Part shown: piece after piece, positions 47,591 through 58,818 of the stretch
Layout: each line of letters opens with the position of its first letter
Position numbering within the stretch: position 1 is the first letter of the stretch
Assembly: GCA_027405735.1 (NCBI GenBank)
Contig: JAPEHQ010000012.1
Span: 1,054,001 to 1,118,000 of the forward strand
Length of the DNA: 64,000 nt
Reading direction: 5' to 3'
Origin: Mucor racemosus
Lineage: Eukaryota > Mucoromycota > Mucoromycetes > Mucorales > Mucoraceae
Notes under the pieces: generated by a model
What the model was told of the DNA's origin: nothing
The model's database searches: none
What the model saw: the letters and a program-made list of their open reading frames with translations, nothing else
Position numbers and translations under genes: made by a program

Positions 47591-48999
47591 TGTCGAGGAT
47601 TGATAATTATGAAAATTGAAGTTTTCAAATTTTATTCGAGTAAGAATCTATTATAAAAGAATTTTTATTTATATATTGTAGCAGATGGTCACTCTAGAAC
47701 TTATAACCTTTGCAGCATCACTGCGTTTCTTAAGAATTATGTACAATTTACCAATATAAGAAACGACTTTACCATTAAAGTATTTTATAGTGAACATTAA
47801 TAAGCCCAAATTAAACCATGTGGTAATAATAAATCTAACAAAAATGTGGATGCACAGTAGTTTCAAAAAAAGAAAACTTAGTTTTTGAATGCATCAAACC
47901 ATATATACATACATAGTACATTTAAACATGTTTTTGGTAAGATTCTAAAGATTTTCTGATGATAAAAAAAATCAAACCATGGACAATTATGGCAGTATGA
48001 AATTATATTGTTCTACTAATTTCTCTTGAATAATATATGGTAATTATCTTGTTGCTATATGCTAGAAAGTGCAATTAATGTCATATTTTTTGATGCATTA
48101 ACATTTTGCTGCTATTCGCTACGTGTGTTTCAAACGAAATTACTCTTTGCTACTGTTTATATTGCCCGATATATCTAAATCATAAACATATTATTACTAT
48201 TTGTATTAGTAAATATGATACCAAGATGAAGAATTGTTCGTCAATGCGCAAATCATAACTTGCATTACCCACAATTAATCATCAAATGATTCAAAGTGTA
48301 TCATTTGAATCTTTGTTCGCTTTGCCTATATTAAATCCAGGTTGCAGCATCATATAGATATTGTAGATCTCGTGTTGTATTATCAATGGAATCAGTAATA
48401 TCTGCAGAAAAACACCCAATTTTCAATAATTACTTTTTTGATTTGGTTTCAAATAAAATACATCATATAACCTTATCCGGGACCTTTTCTGGGCTCTAGA
48501 TTTAGCCCCGGAAGGACTATCTCTTATACATAATGTAAACAAAACCCCCCTACTATTACAAGCAAAATAAAAGTATGAATATTCATTTTACAGAAATTCA
48601 AGGTGGCACATCGAGATGAAAAGTATATGAATTTGTTGGAAATTTTATGATGGATGCAAAGATAGTATTTGTCGATACGTAAAGTAGACGGTAGCTCAAG
48701 AAAAGCGTGAAAAATCAATAGATTTGTACAGTAAAATATTATTGCCGTTTTTTAGCCAGCTTTGATAAAGAAAATTGTATATAAAGAAAGGAAGTTTACA
48801 TTGCATTCACTTTGCTTTTTTTTTCTCTTATTAATTCAATACTCAACATTCAACCTACAAAATTAATAATTATATGGTCCAAAGCAAGTTTCTAATTATT
48901 TGGAATTATCTATACTCTCTCCTAACTCATTAGATGATTGTATTGATTATAGTAGATTGATTCTCTTTTTTGTCTGGCTGTCTTCTTTTCTGGCCTCTC
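47591..48999. other. Intergenic, nothing recognised
   Basis: AT-rich DNA with short open frames that lack codon or motif support. No repeat partner was found in the window. Confidence 0.4.
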
Positions 49000-49935
49000 T
49001 TTCTCTCTGCCTGGTAAAGGGCTGGTTTTAATGGTATTCTGGTGAATCTATAGGTGTTCTATGATATGGGCATATTTTTTCTGGGGTCAGATGAACTCTC
49101 ACTTTCTCGTAGTTGGTCCCGTCACTATCATTTCAATTAATTTTAAAATAAGAAGCCAAGAAGAGTTCTAGGGTTTTCGTATATAATGTGCTAGTTATAG
49201 CGATATCCTAATAGATCTGTCCATTTCCTATTTTGAAAGTATACTTTGTATATGACTGTAGAGATAGTCGGCTTATTGATGAAGGCATGATGTATTGCTG
49301 TATCCGTCCTTTTTGCGACAGATCAATTCCCACTTCATTGTGGTTGATCCTGTCAGTACCATTGTAAACTAACCTTTACTTTGCGAAATCAAGAAGATGG
49401 TCTCCTGTAATGGAGTGCTAGCTGTAGTTGTTTAGTAGTAGTCCGTCCTAGGCCTTTATTTCTTTGCACGGTCCAGGATACGTGCAAAATATAATTAGAA
49501 TAGACCTTATGATTCTACCTATTGATAGGTAATTATAATAATGGGTTTGTCTATGAGGATCTTCTATATTTTTCTTTTTAGAACAGATCAACTCTCATCA
49601 TCAAAATTGACACTGTCAGTACCATAGTAAATCTAATTTGCTTTGCGAAGTCAATCAAAATTCATTATATACAGAGATCCAGTTGTAGCTGTTGTCTGGT
49701 CAGTAAGTTTGCTTTGGGCTTATTTAAGCTCTTCTGAGGAGGTGTTTGACGCCACGTGCTATTTGTGGATATGCCTTGTGTATACCGTAGGAGTACCAGT
49801 TTCGGGGTAAATCTATGAAGCTTAATACTTCTACAGCCTTTATTTTTTGGGAACAGATAAACTTTTACTTTCTCGTAGTTGTTCCTGTTAGTATCATTGT
49901 AAATCATTTACTTTGAGAAGCCAAGAAAAGTTCAT
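49000..49935 (+). repeat. Degenerate tandem array, four units of about 231-270 bp
   Basis: Each unit contains CAGAT(G/C/A)AA(C/T)T, then GT(A/T)GTTG.(C/T)CC, GTCA(G)TA(C)CAT, then GTAAA and CTTTG(C/A)GAAG.CAA. CAGAT occurs at 49088, 49319, 49584 and 49854 (spacings 231, 265 and 270). This is the most GC-rich non-coding block nearby. Units are diverged. No open frame spans them and no tRNA or CRISPR structure fits. Confidence 0.55.
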
Positions 49936-51059
49936 TTTTAATTTAAAACAAATAAAAAAAAACTTTTTAGTGAACTTTCTTTTGAATGATTTTATATACA
50001 TAATTTTAGAGTGTATTTTTGAAATATAGATGAGTAACAACGTTTATTATGACTCCTTGATATTTGCATGTATTGTCGTTTATTCCTAACAATTTGGAAC
50101 TAACATCTAAGCTTGTTTTCGATTTTATTTAATATCAGGGCTTCGAAATATTCTTTGAAAGTATACTATCCAATGGGTTTGTGTAAGTAAACATAACAAG
50201 AATTCGATTTCGACAAAGAAGGCTACGTCTTTTAAATATGAGCTTTAACAATTAACTGATGATTTGAGTAAATGCATCAAAAGGTTACTATAGAAATGAC
50301 CAACGGTTATGTTTAAGCATTTCAATGCGCATTACAACAAAAACTAATCTATATCATAGATGTAGCACAGCTTCATAAAAACTTTAAAGAATTTTGAAAG
50401 GATTAAACATTTAACCCGAATCGCAATTTATTTCATATTCACATCAAAAAGCTTCTGAAAAAACATCCTTCTATTTTATTTCCTTTCATCAATTTAACAA
50501 AATAACCCTCTAATTGTGACAATGCATATGAAATTTGCATCAAATCCATTTTATTTTTCAGGTTCCACTATTTTCAAATTTTGTTTCCATTTGGATCAAA
50601 ATGTCTGTTTTCAAAAAAAACTAATATTTTTTGCAGATTTCTCTAGATTTAGCATAAGAAGCAAGTTTAACTTAATAATTAGTTTCTATACAGCTTTTGA
50701 TGAAGATTCTGGCAATTTACTTTATAATAAAATCTCTCCCTAAAAATTTTGCGCAATTTGGCAAATAATAAAAAGCGGTTTTTTCATAAAAAGTAATTAT
50801 TCTAAATAATAAACAAAGAAATAAACAGATGCATGTGAAAATTGAAAAAATTCTGGTCATTTCTGACTACGAGGGCTCTATCAAAAAGTTTATTTTTTAA
50901 GGTTTAAAATCGGTTAGAGTGATTTGAAGCGATTTTTCCTTACAGCTGAACTATTATTATGCTTCCCATGGGCATAGTGATCTCCACAGATGGGCAGAAT
51001 AAAAGCTTTTATGCAGATCAGGCAGTCCAGATAAGCAGAGCAATGAGATCAAATTTTTT
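49936..51059. other. Intergenic, nothing recognised
   Basis: AT-rich sequence with no gene, RNA or repeat partner identified. Confidence 0.4.
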
Positions 51060-53017
51060 TAATCAATTTACTAAAGTATATCAATCATAATATAATTAAT
51101 AACGAAGATAATTTGAATGGTTTAAAGCAGATGTGATTTACTCTGATTCCACAGATTTGCCTTATTGACGAGATATATCAATTTGAAATTTGGGGTTTGA
51201 AAGAGTTCTGCCCATCTTCTTCTTTCGGGGACCAAATGGGAACAACGGCAACAACTTGTTTGGCAACACTAAAAGTATTTATGCCTTTGTAAATTTCTGT
51301 TTGTAACACACAAAACCAATTGATTTAGAATTATTTTTTTTCTTCCTCAATCATTTATTTATGTTTAAAACCACAACGAAAAGACCAATATCTTTTATAA
51401 TAAACTGAAATCAAGCAGTAGGTACAATTACATGTTTTTCCTATTATTTATTTTGAAATAAATTATTAACTGTTAATGTTAGGACACGTTATAATATCTT
51501 TTTCAAACAAAAAACGCATCCAAAACTTAATCATTTTGTTCCATTATCTACGTTATAATCAATGCTTTTTTGATCTAAAGTCGATATCTACCTGGAGAAG
51601 AACTGGTGATTATAAAAGCATGTATAGCTTTGACTTGATTTGAATGAATGAATGAGTAAGCTTATGTTAGTCTATTTAGTTTCTAAAAAGCATTTATTTC
51701 TATTTAGTGGCCAACAGCTAAGAGGAAAACAAGATGTTGTCTTGTATATCACTACCAACTACAGTATCAAAGGTACACCATCATTATTACATATTAGTTT
51801 GTTATTAATAATTGATTTTACTAATAAATCAATTTTTATACGTCAAAAGTAAGGTTTCTCTGGTAAAGCACTGAATAAATTGGCTTGGGACAAGGGGATA
51901 AAAAGACGGCAATAGGTTCCAGTGATGGGCATGTTTATGTTTATGATATTGGAGAGATAAGACTAAAACATAATGTAAATTACCTCTAGCACAATAATTA
52001 TAAAATACAACTATATTGTCATCAAATAAACTACCGCGCAATATTAACATCTATAAAGATTTACAGTAATGAGTTTGAATCAAGTGGGTACAGCATCGTA
52101 AGTTCTTGAAAAAAGTTCTCATGTATTATAAAATCTCTTATTTTTAAGACTCACAAGGCTTATAAGCGGAATATTAATTTAGAAAATTATTTTTGTCCAG
52201 ATCATCAATTTTGCCATTTTTTATTTTTTTTTTTGATATTGCAAATCTAGAGTTAATTACACTACCAATTATAAAAACAAAAAATACACACATATAGAGA
52301 GTTTAGCGCTCTATTTGCTGAATAAAAAATAACAAATATTTTTATTGTAAAATATTACATGAAAATTCTTTAATCAAAAAACCGTTTTTGGGACAAAACT
52401 ACAAATTTTCATTACTTAACATTTAATATTAAGCTTTCATAAAATGCGTATTAGTCATGGCTACAATTTTCTCTCATAATGTAGTATATTCAAACGTTGA
52501 TTTTGGTATCAAAATTTGATTTTTCTATTTTTTGATCAAAATCATGAGTGTTGGTAAGGATAAAATCAGTCCCGAAAATGTCCGCTACAAAGTCTGAATT
52601 TTCAGACCGTACGTGGTCAAATATAAGAAAAGTTTAAAAAAAAACCACATTTTTATTTAAAACTTAGATATATACGATAGTATCAGAGACTTAACCATTC
52701 AATCTTGCTATGCTCAATTACGGCGTCGCTCTACGGGCTCGTGTTTGCAATTTTTTAATGAATCTATAATATGACAACCAGTTTTTCTGGTAGAAAATGC
52801 ATGCTTCTATGATAACAGTTATTGCCTATTTTGTTTAGTTTATGGGTTGATGCGCTGTAATGCTGCTTTAACTTTGGCTGAAATGTGCAATTTAGCAGGG
52901 TTTTAATTGCGCTAAACAATGTAAAGCCTTGGAAATCCTTTTCTACGTTTGTTGTTTCTCTCTTTTTGTTTTCATATTCCAAGGATATTATTCACCACCG
53001 TTTGATAAGGCAGCATA
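51060..53017 (-). mobile_element. Composite family BCD, copy 2 (D2 and C parts)
   Basis: Positions 51060-51835 are the reverse complement of 4.84-5.63 kb. Positions 51836-53017 are the reverse complement of about 1.87-3.03 kb and are collinear with 58.7-59.86 kb. The join near 51840 lacks the D1 segment found in copy 3. It carries a dynein fragment at 51853-51957. It continues, after two insertions, at 54761. Confidence 0.7.
51853..51957 (+). pseudogene. Captured dynein intermediate chain fragment, copy 2 (frameshifted)
   Basis: It reads GFSGKALNKLAWDKG and then, after a frame change, DKKTAIGSSDGHVYVYDIGE. This is the C-terminal WD40 signature of dynein intermediate chains. It is shorter than the copy at 58621-58818 and its intron donor has been lost (GAGATAAG). 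Confidence 0.7.
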
Positions 53018-53918
53018 ACGTGCCACCAGCTTTAAACCTGCACAAATTTTAACTTTTTTTAAGAGCTATCAACTCACCCAAAACTAACGATACAATAAAA
53101 AAAATCCATAACAATCATTATTTAAACCTTTGTAAACAATTGTTATGGCTCGAATACTTAATTTTACTATAAAATCATTCTGTTGATAGCCCTTGAAAAT
53201 AGACGGTATTTCAAAATTTAAGCTGTGTGCTCTTAGGTGAGGGTAACTTTTGAAACAAGGATACTCTGTGACACATAACCTCCTTACCTTAAACCCAGCT
53301 TACGTAAGCAATGCGTGAAATCAGCATTTTCGCTATCAACTTTCCGAAAAATAAAGATATAATAAATCAGAGCCATAACAATCATTATTTAAACCTTTAT
53401 GAACAATTATTATGACTTTAATAGTTATTTTTATTATAAAATCATTTTACTGATACCCAAAGTACCATTGCGAATGCAATTGGATCAAAATGTACTGTGG
53501 TGCTGCCAAGAGGGAAGCTCGTTTGCGATGTGACTATACATTCAAGTCTCTGGAGAAAAACATCCATTCTTTTCTGGATACCTCTGGTAACCTGACTCAA
53601 ATCAGACATTATTTCAGAAGGTCGATGGACTACATCGAAGCTTATAGCAAATGTAGAGAAGTTGTCCAAGAAGTTAAGAAATTTGTCAAAAAAAATATTT
53701 ATCTCACAGAAAATTTAGAATTCCTAAAGATTTGTTATAAAAATAAAATGTTTGTTTAAACTTATTATACTTCTCAATCTCTCAAATAACAAATGAGCTA
53801 CATTATCTGCCATGAGATGCCTCCAAAAAAAATATATATATTGAAATGACGGAGTTCCAAAATAAATAAAAATTGAAACAAAATTAAAGTTTACACAGAT
53901 TTAAAGCTGGTGGCACGT
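53018..53918 (+). mobile_element. Tc1/mariner-like remnant (901 bp) in BCD copy 2
   Basis: Terminal inverted repeats start ACGTGCCACCAGCTTTAAA on the left and match the reverse complement of the right end over about 19 exact bases, then imperfectly. TA flanks both sides (53016-53017, 53919-53920). The paralogous BCD copy 3 has the empty site with a single TA near 60167-60176. It encodes a damaged transposase tail (53454-53759). The non-coding half has a 90-bp direct duplication (about 53105-53195 and 53369-53460), which contains the palindrome CCATAACAAT...ATTGTTATGG. Confidence 0.82.
53454..53759 (+). pseudogene. Transposase C-terminal fragment (DDE, fungal mariner-like)
   Basis: The frame begins after a stop at 53451 and reads YPKYHCECNWIKMYCGAAKR, then EARLRCDYTFKSLEKNIHS, about 100 codons in all. 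The layout H-C-E-x-N-x-I-(E)-x-Y-x-G-x-x-KR...CDYTF is typical of the end of DDE transposases common in Mucoromycota. The third catalytic acid, expected as E in NFIE, is K here. The first two catalytic acids are missing. It is not functional. Confidence 0.65.
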
Positions 53919-53935
53919 TATCAGACTATCAAGCT

Positions 53936-54760
53936 TGTGAAATATATACACAACATCTATCCACTATATTGATCTCCACTTCATCTGATTCTCAATTAAA
54001 GTACAGCTGGCATGAATAGACATTTCACTACTACTAAATGATATATGCTAATTCATACTAATATAAACTTTCTACCGAGCTTCAATCCTAGCAGCTTATA
54101 GTTAAAGACCAATCAAAATAATGTGGATCTAATCACACCATTATGATTAACGACCCATGAAGTCTATGAATACACCGATCGGTTATTATCAGGACTTATA
54201 TCTGACAAGGGGTATTATTGGCTATGTATGGACCTAGGAATGACTACCTAATCTTTCTGATGAAAACTATATAAAGAGGACATTTATGTTACGCCAGGAG
54301 ATTATATCAATCTCAAAGCTAAAATATGTACTAAATCATTTAATAAAAATAAAGGAAAACTGTTATAAAATGAAAGAGCACACTAAAACTAAAGAACTTT
54401 ATTATAAGATTGAACCATCTTCTTTTATATTCACATTCTCTAATTATATGACCTGTTTAAAGGAGTCTATTTATATATATACATATATCCAATCAAGTCT
54501 AGGTGACACACACTAGTTCCATATTCCTGCATACACGGAGCTTCATAACATAATACACAGCAATGTAGAACTTAACATATCAAACTGTGTCGTAATCTTA
54601 ACCAAGAAATGAACCCAGATCTGTAAATGTATGCAACAATTTATTTATTACAAAAGTCCTTAAGTAGAATTTAACTTGATAATAAAACCCTAATATTATC
54701 TAGTCTAATTCCTATTGTTTTTTATAATTTTTTTCCGTGAATATCTCTACCTATTCCACA
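53936..54760 (+). mobile_element. Solo LTR (825 bp) in BCD copy 2
   Basis: It starts TGTGAAATATATACAC and ends CTATTCCACA (TG...CA). The flanks are AAGCT (53931-53935) and AGGCT (54761-54765), a 5-bp duplication with one change. Copy 3 shows the uninterrupted site 'tatcaagctggtattcg' (about 60178-60194), and copy 1 the same. A TATATAAAGAGG box lies near 54269-54280. It has no internal genes. Confidence 0.7.
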
Positions 54761-56231
54761 AGGCTGGTATTCTTTTCTTGTATCTGAATACGCATTTTAA
54801 CAACATAAAGGGCTAATGTTTTTAATATAGGTAGCAGTCGTTATATTAGAGGCTGATATTTTCATTTCACTGCATTCTAAGATTAAATATCATTATTTAC
54901 TACTGCATTCTTGAACGTATTCCTTGATTACCAGATCAAATCAAAGGGAATGATATTTATATCTAATCAGTCAAGACGTAACACTAATTACAAAACAGAA
55001 AAATGTTCCAGAAAAATGATAAAATTTCAAATGATACAGAAACACAAAAAATAATAATTTAATAATGTCTTGCCTAATCATCATGGTTTTAATCGTAGCT
55101 ACTGTATACTTAAAAACAAATTTTTTTATTACAGTTGACAATTGTAAACTAAAATAGTAAGTTTAATGAAGAAGGTTAATTTGTTTAAATTTTATGAGTG
55201 ATAAAGTAACATATATAACCTTAGATTTGGCTTGCATATAGATTTAAGTAGTAAGTTTTATTTAAGTTTATGCTCGAGCAAAAAACCATGTTGCTGTAAA
55301 CATTATAGCTACAGTATAAACATATTTACAAATGATGATAATCGTAAATATATTGGCTCTTATATGTATTGCTCTACATCAACAACGTATTGAATTGTAT
55401 TATTATCTATACTCTATAATCTATATTAATAAAAGTAAACGTAATGATATATCATAAGTTTACCCAGATGTAGAAATCCAGGAACAACTATTGAAATCCA
55501 ACATGGCATGACATTTAGTAACTCATACTAAATGTCATACATAACCACTAGCATTAACAGCGACTATCAGGAATATTCAGGAACAATTTGTAGCAATGAA
55601 ACATAAGCAATCCTACATCTTATTCAAATGATACAATCACAGATTCCCAATTCCACAAATTCCATTGTATATGATTTGTTCCCAAATCATATCAAGTACC
55701 TCAATACCCGGCAATTCATTAATAATATTGATAATCATATAACCATTTAGAAAACACATAAATACGAAGCATCAAGGAATTAATAAAATGTATCTTTTAG
55801 CAGAGTATTTTTATATTAGTATTTTTTGATATAACACGTAATTTAAAAACCCATTCAAGTAAAAAAAAAATGGAATGAAATTTTGAGAACAGCACAATGC
55901 TCATGCACAAACCAATTTGTGCCCATACAATCAGCTCATTATGCTCATGGTCAGATTTTATTATTATGCACTAATTGGAATAATGATATGCTTATGGGCA
56001 ATTATATTATTATACACACATGGGACTAATGTCATGTACATGGACAGAATTTATAATTCTGCACATACAGGCTTTTCGTTATGCTCGTGTGCAGTTTCTT
56101 TTGTTGTGCCCACGTGCATTTTGTTGTATTTTTAGCCATATTTAGTGGACATGCACAACAGCTCGGGCTATAGTGTACAGTTCCACCTGGGCACAACGAA
56201 ATTATCTTTTGCAGCACAGGTCGGCTGTAGC
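54761..56231 (-). mobile_element. Composite family BCD, copy 2 (B part)
   Basis: This is the reverse complement of about 0.81-1.85 kb and collinear with 60.19-61.23 kb. The outer end is GGCTGTAGCG (56222-56231), a mutated form of GTAGTG. It is interrupted by the small element at 55446-55835. TGCACA/GTGCAT words fill the last 350 bp. Confidence 0.7.
55446..55835 (-). mobile_element. Small element E, copy 1 (390 bp, 7-bp duplication)
   Basis: It is inserted into BCD copy 2. ACGTAAT is repeated at 55439-55445 and 55836-55842, while copies 1 and 3 of BCD have a single, similar site. Read on the minus strand it starts GTTATATCAAAAAATACT and ends ATGATATATC, with weak inverted ends G(T/A)TATATC. 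It has no coding capacity and is related to 59862-60139. Confidence 0.65.
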
Positions 56232-56594
56232 GCTTTTATATATAAATCTTTTAAATTTGTGATTTTATTGACTTTTTTTTGAATCTGGTTGTGTTTTCTT
56301 ATACTTGTCAAGTTAAATCCGTTGTTAGGCTAATAATGTTGTAGAATGTATTTATGCTTTACTTAAAATAAGCCTTTCAATAATTAATAGCAATACGGTC
56401 GTCGAACGTTAATTTTTGTATGAAATTTCGATACCTGCATCTTATAGCTGCTTAAAATATTTAAACAACCGCATCCGGGCTGTCCGGTAAGTTTTTCTAA
56501 AAATTTAAAGCTTGGAAATATTATTAGATGGCCGCTTCCGGATATTGTTCGGCTTTTTTTTGGAAGAGTGACCATTTGCAAAAATATGAATTAT
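56232..56594. other. Intergenic, nothing recognised
   Basis: It contains two similar GC-rich words, CCGCATCCGGGCTGTCCGG and CCGCTTCCGGATATTG, about 64 bp apart. No gene or RNA was recognised. Confidence 0.4.
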
Positions 56595-57118
56595 ATACTA
56601 TGTTGTATTTCACCAAGTATCATATGTTATCACCTTCTACATTTTCAATACATCTTATAATCTATTGACTACGACATGTATTTAAGTGCAAAGACTTGAT
56701 ATCGGATATAAGAAACTCCTAGTGTACTACGTCTAATCCAGTAATTACCAAGAACGCTTGGACCTCAATTATGACACCATATTATTTCATCCCATCGGTT
56801 AATCAATCAAGTAACTATCAAGTCAACATCCAAGGAAATTCAGCGCAGCATTAAAACAAGGCAACTCACAAGCTCTGCAAGGACGGTTAAATTATGGTTG
56901 ATTTATTTCAATCCATAGATTACTATCAAACGAATCTAATGGTTTAATAGTGCCTTAAATTACATCTCAGGATCTCAATGTCAAATCAATATAACAGATC
57001 ATGGTTTTATATTTAAATAAACGATATCTTGTTTTGATTATACAGTTGAAGAACTGATTCATCATTACTCATTCTCTTTTAGTTGTATTTTTTTAAGTAT
57101 TATTTAACAAACCTGAAA
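56595..57118 (-). repeat. Dispersed family F, copy 2
   Basis: This is the reverse complement of 28.52-28.67 plus 29.12-29.45 kb. It lacks the 445-bp insertion and so shows the empty site. Confidence 0.65.
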
Positions 57119-57300
57119 ACATACGACAAGGCTAAACCTTTTGCAATTCTGTGGATCAGCACTAGAAGTACCTGCCATTGCAACGGGAGGTCATTTGGAT
57201 TCATATTCGTTGAGAAAAACTGATGGGCCTGCTGATCTTAGTAGGTACATAAATAGCAGGTAACCAACTTGTTGCTTGAACTGGCTGAACGTATAATAAC
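57119..57300 (+). repeat. Family A fragment (left part)
   Basis: 'ggctaaaccttttgcaatt', 'ctgtggatcagcactagaag' and 'aaccaacttgttg' match the left ends of copies c and d. It breaks off near 57300. Confidence 0.55.
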
Positions 57301-57424
57301 CTATGGATGCTGGTAGCATTTGTGTCGAGCCGGGGTTTTCCAGCCAAATTTACTAGTATGTATATTATTATATGCATTAATAAAAAAGGAAAAAATTTGC
57401 TAGACATATGCAAACCTTACTAAG

Positions 57425-57590
57425 AAAAAAAAAGGGGGACCATATTCGATGAGAAGCAAGGGTCATCGGAGATTCCCTTTTGAAGTTCATATCCTAATAC
57501 GAAAGGACTTCCACTTTGGCGGGTTTGAACTCACGAATATGTGTGTCGCACTCAATTTGTAGCGCATGCGCTACCCGTTAAGCTTGCCAC
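57425..57590 (-). mobile_element. tRNA-derived SINE with T-rich tail
   Basis: On the minus strand the head reads GTGGCAAGCTTAACGGGTAG, then a CGCATGCGC arm. About 45 nt further comes GTGAGTTCAAACCCGCC. These correspond to a tRNA acceptor/D-arm with an A box and a T-arm with a B box (GTTCAAACC). The cloverleaf is degraded, and about 95 nt of unrelated body and a run of T follow (a Pol III terminator). No clear target duplication was found. Confidence 0.55.
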
Positions 57591-58259
57591 TCTCCTTTGG
57601 TCTACAATTGTAATCTCCATACATTATGTGAACATGTATGTGTCAGTTTTTTATTATTTTGGGAAATGTAGCAAATCAGGGTGTATTTTTTCTTTTTGAA
57701 AACGATAAAATGATAGTAGAGCTTTCCAGAAATTAGTAGTAGAAATTATCTGGAAAAAATGCCCATTTTTGATGGAGATATAGACAAAACTCAATTTTAT
57801 TAGTACGTTAATGTTAATCTGTATAACATAAAAATTGAATATGATGGATGAATGTAAAACAGCCTTTTTTGCCAAAATGAGAATTAGTATAACATCATCT
57901 ACAACGCTTAGAAACTCAAGTAAAATTCAACAGATGCAATTGCATTTGGAAATTCAGTTTTTAGGAGTAGAAACACCTACAATCATAAACTATACTGGAA
58001 AACCAAAGCATGCATTATTCATCAAACTAACGACAGACATCAACTTTCCGATCCACCAGTATTAAATGCAAATATTAATTGTATAACCTTTACCAATGCG
58101 AAAGAGTAATATGATATACTGTAGGAATCAATCAGTCTGACAATTATAATCAATGGCAATAATAATAATAATAATAGTAATAGGATCACGTTTTTAAAGT
58201 AATAACAAAAAACTACAAATAGTATACTAGTAAATTGTAATTTAATACACTATCGTTCA
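57591..58259. other. Intergenic, nothing firmly recognised
   Basis: A 76-codon frame at 57835-58065 has no family signature. A small TAA/AAT microsatellite lies near 58156-58180. Confidence 0.4.
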
Positions 58260-58620
58260 ATATGACCAAATATTAATGAATTAGAGAAAATACAACTGGT
58301 AAAGAACTGATACCCAATGTACATCGAGGTCAAGATTAATAAAAAATGCATTCATGGTGTAGTGAAAATCGCAACATTATGATATGGATAGAAATTACAG
58401 GACCACGACGTTGTATTATTTGCCTCAGGATTTTTAAAAGTGTTTAAAAGCATACTTTATCAAACTTACTTAGATGTTAAATACTCAGAATATGTTATTA
58501 GTATCATCTTGTTTTTTATTTACTAATTGTTGTATTATTAAAAATCAAGCTTTTCATAGCTTATAACAATGGCAGTAGGATGTTTCTGACTTTAGATCGA
58601 CAATTATCATAAGGCGGGCT

Positions 58621-58818
58621 GATAATACGTTTGATACTACTGTAGACGGAACCAGTCAATTTAATTTATGGAATTTGAATGCAAATACCAAGGAACCATT
58701 TTTAAGTACTTAAGTTGGTTCTAGTAGAGCATTGAATAAATTGGCTTGGAACAAAGAGGATAAAAAGACGGTAGTAGGTTTCAGTGATGGCCATGTTTAT
58801 GTTTATGTTTATGATATT
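58621..58818 (+). pseudogene. Captured dynein intermediate chain fragment, copy 3 (best preserved)
   Basis: One frame runs 66 codons: DNTFDTTVDGTSQFNLWNLN, then ANTKEPFLST, stop (TAA, 58711), VGSSRALNKLAWNKEDKKT, then VVGFSDGHVYVYVYDIGE. This is the terminal WD40 blade of a cytoplasmic dynein intermediate chain. It has one stop (probably from CAA) and a 6-bp duplication giving VYVYVY. The sequence continues into intron-like DNA after GAG|GTGAAA. Confidence 0.75.

Noticed and set aside
49000..49935. Spaced repeats as a CRISPR array
   Set aside because: Repeats are long, diverged and spaced 231-270 bp in a fungal genome; CRISPR arrays have short identical repeats.
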